Shown: positions 26,301 to 34,520, numbered from the stretch's first letter. The stretch is DNA of 64,000 nucleotides from Bacteroides ovatus (GCF_001314995.1 NZ_CP012938.1:62001-126000), one strand, 5' to 3'. Notes: a model not told the origin generated them from the sequence alone. Numbers and translations are program-made.

Positions 26301-28939
26301 GTTTCAATATATTTGCCTTTTGGCTGGTTCAGATTGATACCGACATAAGAGGTGAATGGTGAGAATGGAATTGTTTGAGTGTAGATGCTGGCATCTCCTC
26401 CCGGTTCGAACACGCGGGTGGTGAAAGTGGCGTTCAGCATACCCGGCGCTTCCGTTGCGGTCGGAACTTTCAGCATGACATTTGCTTTTCCTTCTGCATC
26501 CAGTGTGCCGTCAAATATATCTGTTTTGATAGTCGTGAAATCCGTAGCCGGATTGTTAAAGATATATTGTCCGTAATTCTTAAACTGTGTATTCACTTTC
26601 GATAAAGACATTTCTACTTTGGCTTTCAGTTTGGAGGCAGTTGCTCCTGTCAGCCAGGTTGAAGTGAGTGGGGCATAGAAATTCTTGTCCGTGGCTTGAA
26701 GCACCTTCGGCAATGCCAGATTTATTTTCAAGCGGTTGGGCTTTATGGTTTCGATACGCAGACCTTTGTGGAAGGTGGTTCCTCCCACCTTAATATACGC
26801 ATTCCAAAGTCCGGTCGGGTCTGTTGCCTGTGTCGGAACGTCGAATGTATAGAATCCGTTCATTCCTTGTGTTGAAATCATTTTTGTGTAGAACTGTCCT
26901 CTCGGATTGTAAATCTCCAGTGCTACGGGATGCTTGTCGGGGATTCTCTTTTCGCGGTCTTCCAATATAAAGGAAATGTGCAGCGTGTCTCCCGGGCGCC
27001 ATACTCCTCTTTCGCCATATATAAATCCTTTCAGTCCCTTTTGAATATCTTTTCCTCCCACGTCGAATCTGCTGACGGACTGTTCTTCACCGTCCACAAC
27101 GCGGACGTACGCTTTTTGCTTGTCCGATTCTGCCACGATAATGAAAGGCACACCGTTCGGAGTGATTTCAACGAATCCTTCTCCATTGGTTTCTCCTTTC
27201 CCTATGGGTTGTAACTGGAAATTATACGCTGTTACCTGTGCTTTCCCTATCGGTTTTGTATCCAAAATATTACTAACGGCAATCCACAGTTTATTCAGTG
27301 AGTTCCGTTTTACAATCATTCCCAGGTTGGAAGCAAAAACGTTGCAGGCAGCTGCCCGGTCTGAATCCATATAATAAGACGGATGGCAGGGGTTGTCGCG
27401 TTCCGTCCATCGGTACACACTCCAGTCCATTGTTCCGCCATTGTAATAATAGTAGGCTTCGGGGGTATTCCAGATTGCTTCATCTTCTTCGGACAAAACA
27501 CTTCCACTTACTTTGGTCAGCCCGTCGGAGGTGCTGCTGTCGGCGAATTTCATATCCTGATTCTCGCCTCCTCCACAAGGATAAGCGGAGTATTCCTGAC
27601 GAAATGAAAGTATGACACGATAGATGGCACCCGGTTCCTGGTGGATTAATCCGGCAAGGTCTATCGAGTAATCTCCCCAATGATGAATGTCTTTGGAAGC
27701 ATCTTTGGCAAGCCATAATGTTTTCTTGTAAACCAGTCTTCCCGAACGGCGTAGCTCATTGGCCGAGGCCAGTGAATTGGTTTGCATAAACATCAATACA
27801 TTGTTCTCGAAAATGCGGATCACGCTCAAATCCACAGCGTATAGGTTGACAGCCCTGAAAGGAATAATCAGACTTTTCGAATCGGGCAGGATAGCGGCGG
27901 TAGTAGACATTTCCACTTGTGGCTTCAGACTTACTTCACTGAATGAGATCGTATGAGAAGTTCCCAATGCTTTACCTTGACAGTCTTTGACTCCTTCATG
28001 GATATTCAACGTCAGTTTGTTCTGTGTGTTTGCTTCGAAATAGATAAAAACTCTGTTCTCACTGATTTGGAAGATCGATGAGGAGATTTCCGGGATCTCA
28101 ATCAGTCCTTTTAAATCTTGAGTAGTGGATAAGGGAGCGGAGAAAACAATCTCGATTCCATTTTCCGGTTGGTCGATGCGTTCGGCAGACATGAAACGGA
28201 AACAATCTTTCGCCGGTATCAGTACTTCTTCGCTTTGTTTACGGTCGATGCCGGCTGCGTTGCCGTTGGCTGTGATAGTCAAGGGGTAATCATCAGCTTC
28301 TCTGGGGATTTGTCTGATACTAAACAAATACCGGGTATGATTGTCGGTTGCGGTGACTTCCACCGGATAACTCTTTTTTCCGTCACTGGCAGTCAGCATC
28401 TTTTCTACCTCTTCCTTTTTCACTACGTCGCTGAAACGTATCTCTCCTTTAATATTTATTTCATTCGGTCGGGTAGCTGTAATCGGCAATGATTCCAGTT
28501 GCAGGGTGAAGTTACGTTCCTGTACACGGAATGAGAAGTTGAACTCTTTCAGCTTTTTGTCCACTTCGATGAAGTCTCCGAGCCGGAAAGTTCCTTCGTA
28601 AAGTGTTCCCGGTTTCAGCGCTCCTTCTTCGGGCACAAATTCAATGGTGTTGTTGCTAACCCAATATGCTTTTCCTTTTAATGAAGGTGAGAAACTGAAC
28701 GGATTGCTTTTTAACTCATTGTTCATATCCACCATGGGTTGGTCGTGGGTCAGTTCTATACGTATGGTCGAATTTTGCGAGATGACTCCTCCCGTATACG
28801 CATTTACATACGGTGCATAATCGGCAGAAGGAATGATGTCTTTTTGAGTGCGTGTGCATGAATATAGGCCCACAGTCATCATGATAAGTAAGAATAGTCC
28901 GGTAGCACTGATGCTACGTGTAGTCTTTGTTTGTCCCAT
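23309..28939 (-). CDS. Bacterial alpha-2-macroglobulin, thioester-containing lipoprotein
   Basis: Start set at the ATG at 28939 (MGQTKTTRS), giving about 1876 residues; the TTG at 28966 lies at the predicted transcription start. A lipobox GLYSC follows the signal. The protein has a tandem series of MG beta domains, the alpha-2-macroglobulin core (FIYGERGVWRPGDTLHISFIL; TYTLAIVDDGLLDLTNFKTPDPWNDFY), a thioester motif CTEQ (Cys about 1417) in a helical TED domain, and a receptor-binding-like C-terminus. Family members trap proteases covalently in the periplasm. It is followed by pbpC, as in E. coli yfhM-pbpC, which suggests protection of the wall after breach of the envelope. Confidence 0.92.
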   Translation of the reverse strand: MGQTKTTRSISATGLFLLIMMTVGLYSCTRTQKDIIPSADYAPYVNAYTGGVISQNSTIRIELTHDQPMVDMNNELKSNPFSFSPSLKGKAYWVSNNTIEFVPEEGALKPGTLYEGTFRLGDFIEVDKKLKEFNFSFRVQERNFTLQLESLPITATRPNEINIKGEIRFSDVVKKEEVEKMLTASDGKKSYPVEVTATDNHTRYLFSIRQIPREADDYPLTITANGNAAGIDRKQSEEVLIPAKDCFRFMSAERIDQPENGIEIVFSAPLSTTQDLKGLIEIPEISSSIFQISENRVFIYFEANTQNKLTLNIHEGVKDCQGKALGTSHTISFSEVSLKPQVEMSTTAAILPDSKSLIIPFRAVNLYAVDLSVIRIFENNVLMFMQTNSLASANELRRSGRLVYKKTLWLAKDASKDIHHWGDYSIDLAGLIHQEPGAIYRVILSFRQEYSAYPCGGGENQDMKFADSSTSDGLTKVSGSVLSEEDEAIWNTPEAYYYYNGGTMDWSVYRWTERDNPCHPSYYMDSDRAAACNVFASNLGMIVKRNSLNKLWIAVSNILDTKPIGKAQVTAYNFQLQPIGKGETNGEGFVEITPNGVPFIIVAESDKQKAYVRVVDGEEQSVSRFDVGGKDIQKGLKGFIYGERGVWRPGDTLHISFILEDREKRIPDKHPVALEIYNPRGQFYTKMISTQGMNGFYTFDVPTQATDPTGLWNAYIKVGGTTFHKGLRIETIKPNRLKINLALPKVLQATDKNFYAPLTSTWLTGATASKLKAKVEMSLSKVNTQFKNYGQYIFNNPATDFTTIKTDIFDGTLDAEGKANVMLKVPTATEAPGMLNATFTTRVFEPGGDASIYTQTIPFSPFTSYVGINLNQPKGKYIETDKDHVFDIVTVNTQGQLVNSSNLEYKIYRIGWSWWWENSGESFGTYINNSSITPVASGNLQTRGGKASFKFRIDYPSWGRYLVYVKDKESGHATGGTVYVDWPEWRGRSSKTDPSGIKMLAFSLNKDSYEIGETATAIIPAAAGGRALVSIENGSTVLRQEWIEVSNGGDTKYTFKITPEMTPNVYLHISLLQPHAQTVNDLPIRMYGVVPVFVTNSQTVLQPQIQMPEVLRPETNFNVTVSEKTGKPMTYTLAIVDDGLLDLTNFKTPDPWNDFYSREALGIRTWDMYDNVLGASAGSYSSLFSTGGDATLKPADAKANRFKPVVKFIGPFYLGKGKSQTHTLKLPMYVGSVRAMVVAGQEGAYGNAEKTAFVRTPLMMLSTLPRVLSIQEEITVPVNIFAMENQVKNVTVSLQASGGGVQIVGANQQSLKFSQPGDQLVFFTLKTGSKTGKATIHLTANGGGQQTKETIEIEVRNPNPIVTLRNSQWAEAGQSKELSYNLSSSSANNQIKLEVSRIPSVDISRRFDFLYNYQHHCTEQLTSKALPLLFVGQFKTIDKIEAEKIKTNLQEAIRQIYGRQLPNGGFVYWPGNAVADEWISSYAGMFLTLAQEKGYAVHSNVLNKWKRFQRAAAQNWRMPQDASGWQQWQSELQQAFRLYTLALAGAPEYGAMNRMKEQAGLSIQAKWRLAATYALTGKMKPAEELVYNAETTVSPYSSMNQIYGSSDRDEAMILETLILMNRERDALQQAKVVSKNLSQEEWFSTQSTAFALMAMGRLAEKLSGTLDFVWTWNDKQQPAVKSAKAVFEKEIATTPKSGMIAVKNQGKGALSVDLITRTQLLNDTLPAISDNLRMDIRYANLNGTPISVNDIIQGTDFMAITSISNISGTSDYTNLALTHIIPSGWEIYNERMVAPETESGAADGSGKSVSKYNYLDIRDDRVLTYFNLRRGETKVFTVRLQATYAGNFILPAVQCEAMYDVNVQARSKAGRTTVSR

Positions 28940-28967
28940 AGTGAGAAGTTTTTTATAGTTCAACAAA

Positions 28968-28975
28968 CAAATATA
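28968..28975 (-). promoter_or_regulatory. -7 box TATATTTG for the A2M-pbpC unit
   Basis: TATATTTG reads 28975 to 28968 on the minus strand and gives a leader of about 22 nt before the ATG at 28939. It is 33 bp from a divergent plus-strand box at 29009. Confidence 0.55.
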
Positions 28976-29008
28976 CAGTTTTTATGCTAAATCCTTTGTT
29001 ATTCTGAT

Positions 29009-29016
29009 TATTTTTG
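29009..29016 (+). promoter_or_regulatory. -7 box TATTTTTG for the FKBP gene
   Basis: Matches TAnnTTTG and lies 22 bp before the ATG at 29039, divergent from the A2M promoter. Confidence 0.55.
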
Positions 29017-29038
29017 CAAGTTCTTAATCAATTTATTT

Positions 29039-29440
29039 ATGGGGAAAAAGAAAGAATACAAAGAGGCCAATCGGCGATTTTTGAAAAAACTATCTTTTCA
29101 GGAAGGTGTTTTCGCGTTGCCGTGTGGAATCTATTACAAAGTTTTGGAAACTGGCGAAAGTACGATTTCTCCGGGTGCACGGAGCATTGTTACCGTGCAT
29201 TACAAAGGAAGTCTGATTGATGGCCAGGTGTTTGATAATTCTTATGAGCGTACTTGTCCCGATGCCCTACGTCTTAGTGATGTAATAGAAGGGTGGCAGG
29301 TGGCACTTCAGAAAATGCATGTTGGTGATAAATGGATTATTTATATTCCTTATGCAATGGGATACGGTATCAAATCTTTTGATTCTATTCCTGCCTACTC
29401 GACATTGATCTTCGAAGTGGAATTGCTTGGTGTTGCATAG
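29039..29440 (+). CDS. FKBP-type peptidyl-prolyl isomerase
   Basis: A 133-residue single-domain FKBP. Typical segments are VTVHYKGSLIDGQVFDNSYER (about 47-67), VIEGWQVALQKMHVGDKWIIYIPYAMGYG (about 80-108) and YSTLIFEVELLGV at the end. There is no signal peptide, so it is probably cytosolic. The family catalyses cis-trans isomerisation of prolyl bonds and assists folding. It is divergently transcribed from the A2M gene and convergent with the LytTR gene. Confidence 0.88.
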   Translation: MGKKKEYKEANRRFLKKLSFQEGVFALPCGIYYKVLETGESTISPGARSIVTVHYKGSLIDGQVFDNSYERTCPDALRLSDVIEGWQVALQKMHVGDKWIIYIPYAMGYGIKSFDSIPAYSTLIFEVELLGVA

Positions 29441-29464
29441 AGCATAAAGATGAGCTATATACAA

Positions 29465-29851
29465 TCAGATACATGGATATTTTTCTTTTAGCTTTTTCAT
29501 AAAAGACTTGCTTACTTGTAAAAGTTCCATCTCATTAAATGGAGGAAGCAATATGCAATTGTTGTCTTCAATCGAAACCAGATAGCTTATATTGATAATG
29601 TGTGACTGGCTAATCTGGATAAGATAGGGATGCAGACTCAATATCTTTTGTGAGTTTGTATTTCTTTTGAGTGCCAGGGTATGATTATTATTTAATACAG
29701 CTTCCCATAGTTTACTCTTGGAGTTATACCGGAAATAGCCAATCTGTTCTAAATGGATTAGTTGCAAGTTTCCAGTAATGGTAGTATATAAAAAGATCTT
29801 TTCTTCTTGATGTTTTTCTGTGTCGGTGTGATTACAATTGTCAATATTCAT
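29465..29851 (-). CDS. Stand-alone LytTR DNA-binding regulator
   Basis: The 128-residue protein is almost wholly one LytTR domain (about 20-125): IFLYTTITGNLQLIHLEQIGYFRYNSKSK..., LKRNTNSQKILSLHPYLIQISQSHIINISYLVSIEDN, ELLQVSKSFMKKLKEKYP. It has no receiver domain, so it is not a standard two-component regulator. Signal and targets are unknown. It is separated from the AraC-type gene upstream by a strong terminator, so the two are not one transcript. Confidence 0.82.
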   Translation of the reverse strand: MNIDNCNHTDTEKHQEEKIFLYTTITGNLQLIHLEQIGYFRYNSKSKLWEAVLNNNHTLALKRNTNSQKILSLHPYLIQISQSHIINISYLVSIEDNNCILLPPFNEMELLQVSKSFMKKLKEKYPCI

Positions 29852-29916
29852 ATTCTATTTATCTTAGTATTCGATTAATCTGTTGATGATGCCAACGTCG
29901 TAGTTTTATTTTGCAT

Positions 29917-29924
29917 CAAAAGTA
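29917..29924 (-). promoter_or_regulatory. -7 box TACTTTTG for the LytTR gene
   Basis: TACTTTTG reads 29924 to 29917 on the minus strand and gives a leader of about 60 nt before the ATG at 29851. Confidence 0.5.
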
Positions 29925-29949
29925 ACGGATTGCTTTTAGCTATAAAAAT

Positions 29950-29984
29950 AAAAAGTGTCTCATTCCTGAAATGAGACACTTTTT
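29950..29984 (-). terminator. Intrinsic terminator after the AraC-type gene
   Basis: A perfect 15-bp stem AAAAAGTGTCTCATT/AATGAGACACTTTTT (29950-29964 with 29970-29984), 5-nt loop, T-rich on the minus-strand side. It closes the AraC-type transcript before the LytTR promoter. Confidence 0.85.
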
Positions 29985-30016
29985 ACTATTAAGAATTGTG
30001 CTTTTAAAAAAAGAAA

Positions 30017-31129
30017 TTATTGTTCTACTCTTTGATTCTCAATGAATTTACTGGGTGATACACCATACTTTTCTGAAAAGTTACGATAGAAAGTTGCCCG
30101 GGAGGTGAAACCGCATGCAAACATCAGTTCTTTTACATTACTCTTTGGATTTTCGGCGGCTAACTGTCTGAAATATTCCAGTCGAAGATAATTAATGTAT
30201 TCCCGGAAACCTGTAAAGCCCTGACTTTTGATTGCTGCTGAAATATCATGTTCCTGTTTATTCAGGGACTTGGCTAAAAGTTCTATATTATACCGTTGAT
30301 CGGTATAGGGATGCTGTTCCTGAAGATAGGCTTCAATCGTTGAGAAGAGCGGGAGAGTAGGAGATGGCTTTCCAGCTTGTAGCATTATAGTGCTTTCCGT
30401 ATTCTTTGCATTATGAATCATGTTTATATGGTTCGAAAACGGATTCTCATAACGTAAATATTGTATGGAGAATAAGACCGTAAAAACGATTGCCATAATG
30501 CCGAACAGATTGAAAACAAATTCATTGATATTTAGAGTGAACAAAATGTATATCCCTAAAAATACGAATAGAAAACCGATGAATAGATACATGTTATTAT
30601 TTATCCTGCGGTAGGTCTTGTTATTCATCATCGGATAAATAAGAAGAACGAGTGGGGTAAAAACGGATAACAGGAATATGCAAACCCTAAGCTTGACATC
30701 TATTTGATGGATATTCGGAATAATTTCATCTATGGAGTGGATGGGAGTGATATTCCCATTGAAACCTAAATAACTGATTCCTACAGTTATCGTAATGATG
30801 GGTAATAATAGAAAAGTAAATATTCTGAAATGGTTCAGATAGCCCGGTGATAAAGAAGCGATAGGGAACAGGGCTACAATATTTGCTAAAGCATACCATT
30901 TGAGCATTTTCTCTATGTTGAGCAATTCTGTGAAGTTGTATTCCGGAGTGTCTGTGACAATTGTCAACCATCCGATATTTTCCCATGAAAACATAATGCC
31001 GATGCCGGTTGCTATAATTCCCCAATATAATTTCGGATAATTGTCTTTAGCACGTATAATAAGGATGATTCCTATAATTAACGCAATCAGATCAAGTGTA
31101 AGCTCAATAGATAGATGTGTAATTCCCAT
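30017..31129 (-). CDS. Membrane-anchored AraC-family transcription regulator
   Basis: The 370-residue protein has seven or so hydrophobic segments in residues 1-225 (LIALIIGIILIIRA; YALANIVALFPIASL; FTFLLLPIITITVGISY; MYLFIGFLFVFLGIYILF; FGIMAIVFTVLFSIQYL) and a C-terminal AraC double HTH (about 265-365) with NIELLAKSLNKQEHDIS and ELMFACGFTSRATFYRNFSEKYGVSPSKF. Such proteins probably sense a membrane or extracytoplasmic cue and bind DNA directly. Ligand and targets are unknown. It has its own promoter and terminator. Confidence 0.85.
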   Translation of the reverse strand: MGITHLSIELTLDLIALIIGIILIIRAKDNYPKLYWGIIATGIGIMFSWENIGWLTIVTDTPEYNFTELLNIEKMLKWYALANIVALFPIASLSPGYLNHFRIFTFLLLPIITITVGISYLGFNGNITPIHSIDEIIPNIHQIDVKLRVCIFLLSVFTPLVLLIYPMMNNKTYRRINNNMYLFIGFLFVFLGIYILFTLNINEFVFNLFGIMAIVFTVLFSIQYLRYENPFSNHINMIHNAKNTESTIMLQAGKPSPTLPLFSTIEAYLQEQHPYTDQRYNIELLAKSLNKQEHDISAAIKSQGFTGFREYINYLRLEYFRQLAAENPKSNVKELMFACGFTSRATFYRNFSEKYGVSPSKFIENQRVEQ

Positions 31130-31181
31130 TTTTTTGACGTGTTTCTATTCCTTGCCAGTCAGTGTGTAAATGTTTCCCGTA

Positions 31182-31212
31182 CAAAGGTAGGCAAAATAGA
31201 AATATCAGGCAA
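31182..31212 (-). promoter_or_regulatory. Promoter of the membrane AraC gene
   Basis: On the minus strand TTG (31212-31210), a 20-nt spacer and TACCTTTG (31189-31182) fit the Bacteroides consensus; the leader to the ATG at 31129 is about 45 nt. Confidence 0.6.
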
Positions 31213-31257
31213 TAAAAAAGATATGGCTTTGGAGAAACTTAGTTGTGCGGCGATATG

Positions 31258-31611
31258 CTATATTTCTTTCGCTGAATCATTTTCGGCCAATTCTTTGATC
31301 TCTTTATTCAAAAATACAGAAAGCACAGTTCTTACTACAACCACTCCACCCAGGATTGCCAATTCGTCCAACGTTGGATCAACCACAGTTTTTAGTATGT
31401 CGGAAGCAATTAGAAATTCCAATCCAAGCAAAAGGTAAGTGCCAAAATCCGCCCTCAACTGCCGTATATTGTTAACCGTATATGTTCCGTTGAATCGTTT
31501 TATTTCATTGCGTAAAAAGGCGATGAAGCAGACTAATACTCCGTAAGTGACAATTAGCAGACTAATAACACTGATAATAGTGGCAAGTGTATTTAAGAAT
31601 GTGAGTAGCAT
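31258..31611 (-). CDS. DUF1622 small membrane protein
   Basis: A 117-residue protein with three hydrophobic segments (about 5-33, 56-72, 82-101) and the family stretch RQLRADFGTYLLLGLEFLIASDILKTVVDPTLDELAILGGVVVVRTVLSVFLNKEI. DUF1622 proteins are inner-membrane proteins of unknown role and are often single genes. Here it lies between the AraC-type gene and the GGGtGRT unit with no clear operon. Confidence 0.82.
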   Translation of the reverse strand: MLLTFLNTLATIISVISLLIVTYGVLVCFIAFLRNEIKRFNGTYTVNNIRQLRADFGTYLLLGLEFLIASDILKTVVDPTLDELAILGGVVVVRTVLSVFLNKEIKELAENDSAKEI

Positions 31612-31952
31612 TGTTGTATAATGTTTTAGTATCTGTTATGTAAACAGGCGAAGTCATACAAAAGTTCTCGAATTAGCTACATTATTTGCTCTTACAGGTT
31701 TATATTTGTATATTCAAGTTAAAAGCTACCTATTTGTCCAGTTTAAATAGTGTCTGGAGGGTATTCAAAGTGGGTTGAAAGTGGATGTAAATCAAACACT
31801 GATTGGTACAAAGGAGAAAGAAAAGATGATATGGTTTATATGAAGTAATACATTTCTGAATAAATTTATCCATATCAAATTATTACAAATAAAAAGAACT
31901 CCTGTAATCGTTAAGATTACAGGAGTTCTTTATCTATATAAAGTAACCTGAA
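31612..31952. other. 341-bp intergenic region upstream of the DUF1622 gene
   Basis: The only recognisable element is the GGGtGRT-unit terminator at 31893-31931. The remaining AT-rich stretch (31612-31890) has no supported frame, RNA or repeat; it should contain the DUF1622 promoter, but no clear TAnnTTTG box was found. Confidence 0.5.
31893..31931 (-). terminator. Terminator of the NifU-like/GGGtGRT unit
   Basis: A perfect 17-bp stem (31893-31909 with 31915-31931, core GAACTCCTGTAATC) with a 5-nt loop; on the minus strand it is followed by a T-rich tract. Confidence 0.85.
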
Positions 31953-32963
31953 TTACTTACCTAAAGCCTGAGCAACATCAACCGCACAAGCTACTGTACA
32001 TCCTACCATCGGGTTGTTACCAATTCCCAGGAATCCCATCATTTCTACGTGAGCAGGAACTGATGAAGAACCAGCGAACTGTGCATCAGAGTGCATACGA
32101 CCCATCGTATCCGTCATACCATAAGAAGCAGGACCGGCAGCCATGTTATCCGGGTGAAGAGTACGACCTGTACCACCACCAGAAGCAACAGAGAAATAAG
32201 GTTTGCCAGCAAGAACACGTTCTTTCTTGTAAGTACCAGCAACTGGGTGTTGGAAACGAGTCGGGTTAGTAGAGTTACCTGTGATAGATACGTCTACACC
32301 TTCTTTCCACATGATAGCTACACCTTCGCGAACGTCGTCAGCACCATAACATTTTACTTTTGCACGAGGGCCGTCAGAGTAAGCGATTTCGCGAACAACT
32401 TTCAGTTCACCTGTGAAATAATCGAATTGAGTCTGAACATAAGTAAAGCCGTTGATACGAGAGATGATCTGAGCAGCGTCTTTTCCAAGACCGTTCAGGA
32501 TGCAACGCAACGGTTCTTTACGTACTTTGTCTGCTTTTGCAGCGATTTTGATAGCACCTTCAGCAGCAGCGAAAGATTCGTGACCTGCTAGGAAAGCGAA
32601 ACATTTAGTTTCTTCGCGCAGCAACATAGCAGCGAGGTTACCATGGCCGATACCAACCTTACGGTCGTCAGCTACAGAACCCGGGATGCAGAATGCTTGC
32701 AGACCGATACCGATAGCTTCAGCAGCTTCAGCAGCGTTTGTGCAGTTTTTCTTAAGAGCAATAGCAGTACCTACTACATAAGCCCATTTTGCGTTTTCAA
32801 AACAGATAGGCTGAGTTTCTTCACACGTTTTATAAGGATCAAGTCCGGCAGCTTCGCAGATAGCGTTAGCTTCTTCGATGTCTTTGATGCCGTTAGCGTT
32901 CAAGGCTTCAATGATACCTTTGATACGACGGTCTTGGCTTTCGAATTTTACTTCTCTAATCAT
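31953..32963 (-). CDS. GGGtGRT protein (conserved anaerobe protein of unknown function)
   Basis: The 336-residue cytosolic protein carries the family-naming motif SGGGTGRTLHPDN at about 261-273 and ends MVGCTVACAVDVAQALGK with two cysteines. Other Cys include DPYKTCEETQPICFENA and NAICEAAG. The family is found in anaerobic bacteria next to a NifU-like scaffold gene; its reaction is not established. Here it starts 20 bp after that gene. A strong Shine-Dalgarno AAGGAGG precedes the ATG, which is rare in Bacteroides and suggests high expression. A metal-sulfur or redox role is inferred from pairing only. Confidence 0.88.
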   Translation of the reverse strand: MIREVKFESQDRRIKGIIEALNANGIKDIEEANAICEAAGLDPYKTCEETQPICFENAKWAYVVGTAIALKKNCTNAAEAAEAIGIGLQAFCIPGSVADDRKVGIGHGNLAAMLLREETKCFAFLAGHESFAAAEGAIKIAAKADKVRKEPLRCILNGLGKDAAQIISRINGFTYVQTQFDYFTGELKVVREIAYSDGPRAKVKCYGADDVREGVAIMWKEGVDVSITGNSTNPTRFQHPVAGTYKKERVLAGKPYFSVASGGGTGRTLHPDNMAAGPASYGMTDTMGRMHSDAQFAGSSSVPAHVEMMGFLGIGNNPMVGCTVACAVDVAQALGK

Positions 32964-32973
32964 AGTTTTCTTT

Positions 32974-32980
32974 CCTCCTT
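32974..32980 (-). promoter_or_regulatory. Strong Shine-Dalgarno AAGGAGG for the GGGtGRT gene
   Basis: On the minus strand AAGGAGG lies 10 nt before the ATG at 32963. Most genes in this window lack a clear Shine-Dalgarno, as is usual in Bacteroides, so it stands out. Confidence 0.7.
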
Positions 32981-32983
32981 ATA

Positions 32984-33685
32984 TTATTCGTGACGTGGAT
33001 CAATAGATTTAACTGCTCCCTGTTCTGCTGTTACGCGTCCATAAGTACCTGTAACTTTCTTCAAAGCTTCGTTAGCATCAGTACCTTTCTTGATTTCGTC
33101 CATGAACTTACCCATGTGTACGAATTCGTATCCGCAGATTTCGTCGTTCTTGTCCAAGAAGATTTGTTTGATATAACCTTCTGCCATTTCAAGGTAACGA
33201 GGACCTTTAGCCAAAGTACCATAAAGAGTACCTACCTGGCTACGCAGACCTTTACCCAAGTCTTCCAAACCTGCACCGATAATCAAGCCACCTTCAGAGA
33301 AAGCTGATTGAGTACGTCCGTATACGATTTGCAAGAAAAGTTCGCGCATTGCAGTGTTGATAGCGTCGCAAACAAGGTCAGTGTTTAATGCTTCAAGAAC
33401 TGTTTTACCCGGAAGGATTTCAGAAGCCATAGCAGCTGAGTGAGTCATACCAGAGCAACCGATTGTTTCGATCAAGGCTTCCTGGATGATACCTTCTTTA
33501 ACGTTCAGTGTCAGTTTACAAGCACCTTGTTGAGGAGCGCACCAACCGATACCGTGTGTCAAACCAGAAATATCAACGATTTCTTTAGATTTTACCCATT
33601 TGCCTTCTTCGGGTATGGGAGCCGGTCCATGGTTAGGACCCTTCTTTACAACACACATGTGTTCCACTTCGTGTGAATAAGTCAT
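32984..33685 (-). CDS. NifU/IscU-like iron-sulfur cluster scaffold protein
   Basis: A 233-residue protein whose centre (about 40-140) resembles the NifU N-terminal scaffold: GIGWCAPQQGACKLTLNVKEG, IETIGCSGMTHSAAMASEILPGKTVLEALNTDLVCDAI. Cysteines in GCSG and LVCDA, plus WC and AC, could bind a cluster. The protein is longer than IscU, with a C-terminal extension of unknown fold. It is first in the unit with GGGtGRT and starts from a consensus promoter. It is distinct from the housekeeping Suf system, which is not in this window. Confidence 0.85.
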   Translation of the reverse strand: MTYSHEVEHMCVVKKGPNHGPAPIPEEGKWVKSKEIVDISGLTHGIGWCAPQQGACKLTLNVKEGIIQEALIETIGCSGMTHSAAMASEILPGKTVLEALNTDLVCDAINTAMRELFLQIVYGRTQSAFSEGGLIIGAGLEDLGKGLRSQVGTLYGTLAKGPRYLEMAEGYIKQIFLDKNDEICGYEFVHMGKFMDEIKKGTDANEALKKVTGTYGRVTAEQGAVKSIDPRHE

Positions 33686-33748
33686 AATTAGCTCTTTTTT
33701 TAAGTGATATAATTAAAAATACGTAGTCACGATTCTCTAAATCGCCCA

Positions 33749-33779
33749 CAAAGGTAGTCGATTTATTTGTTTCTGCAAA
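33749..33779 (-). promoter_or_regulatory. Promoter of the NifU-like/GGGtGRT unit
   Basis: On the minus strand: TTTG (33779-33776), 19-nt spacer, TACCTTTG (33756-33749). This is a near-perfect Bacteroides promoter with a leader of about 57 nt. Confidence 0.75.
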
Positions 33780-33923
33780 TCGCCTTTTATTACTTTTTTG
33801 TGAAAAGTGACAAATCTGTTTACGTTTTTTTGTCGTTTGTAAAGTCGGGATTGCATTTGTGAAAGATTGAGACCGGGAGAACTATCTATTCTTTGCTTTG
33901 TTGTTATTAGAAAAAGAAAATTT

Positions 33924-34328
33924 ATGGAACTGAATCAAGTAGATATACATTATTTAATAGCGGCAATTTGCGTTATTTCATCTGCACTTATTTTTTATAC
34001 GATAGGTGTTTGGGGAGAACGTCTTCAAAGGAAATTAAAGTTTTGGCATCTCATTTTCTTTCTTCTCGGGTTGTTGGCTGATACGGTGGGTACAAGCCTG
34101 ATGGAGCATATTGCCGAACTGACTCATCTGCATGACGAAATGCATACGGTGACAGGGGCAATTGCTATTCTTCTGATGTTTGTACATGCGTTATGGGCGA
34201 TATGGACCTATGTGAAGGGAACGCCTATAGAAAAGAGACATTTTAATCGTTTCAGCATTGTAGTTTGGTGCATTTGGCTTATACCTTATTTAATAGGGGT
34301 TTATTTGGGGATGCGATTACACGTATAG
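33924..34328 (+). CDS. HsmA/TIGR03987-type small membrane protein
   Basis: Start set at the ATG at 33924 (MELNQVDIHY), giving 134 residues; the longer frame from 33867 adds a poor N-terminus. Four hydrophobic segments alternate with conserved His: WHLIFFLLGLLADTVGTSLMEHIAELTHLHDEMHTVTGAIAILLMFVHALWAIW. The histidines in EHI, HLHDE and HALW are suggestive of metal or heme binding. The family (TIGR03987/HsmA) is a small membrane protein of unknown role, sometimes near heme or oxidative-stress genes; that link is not visible here. Confidence 0.75.
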   Translation: MELNQVDIHYLIAAICVISSALIFYTIGVWGERLQRKLKFWHLIFFLLGLLADTVGTSLMEHIAELTHLHDEMHTVTGAIAILLMFVHALWAIWTYVKGTPIEKRHFNRFSIVVWCIWLIPYLIGVYLGMRLHV

Positions 34329-34520
34329 GATTAGGCAGCAGATAAATAGGGGGAGAGGGATTATTCCGCTAAAAGCTTACGTTATTTAGTTCAAAAGGAT
34401 ACAAAAATGAGGGTGTTCGGAGAGGGGTGTACAAAGCGCTGAAACGCCCACCAGTAAAGGGGGAAAAGCCAATGAAAACCAGTAGAGTAGAGAAGAGAAG
34501 AGTAAAGAAGAGTAAGTAAA

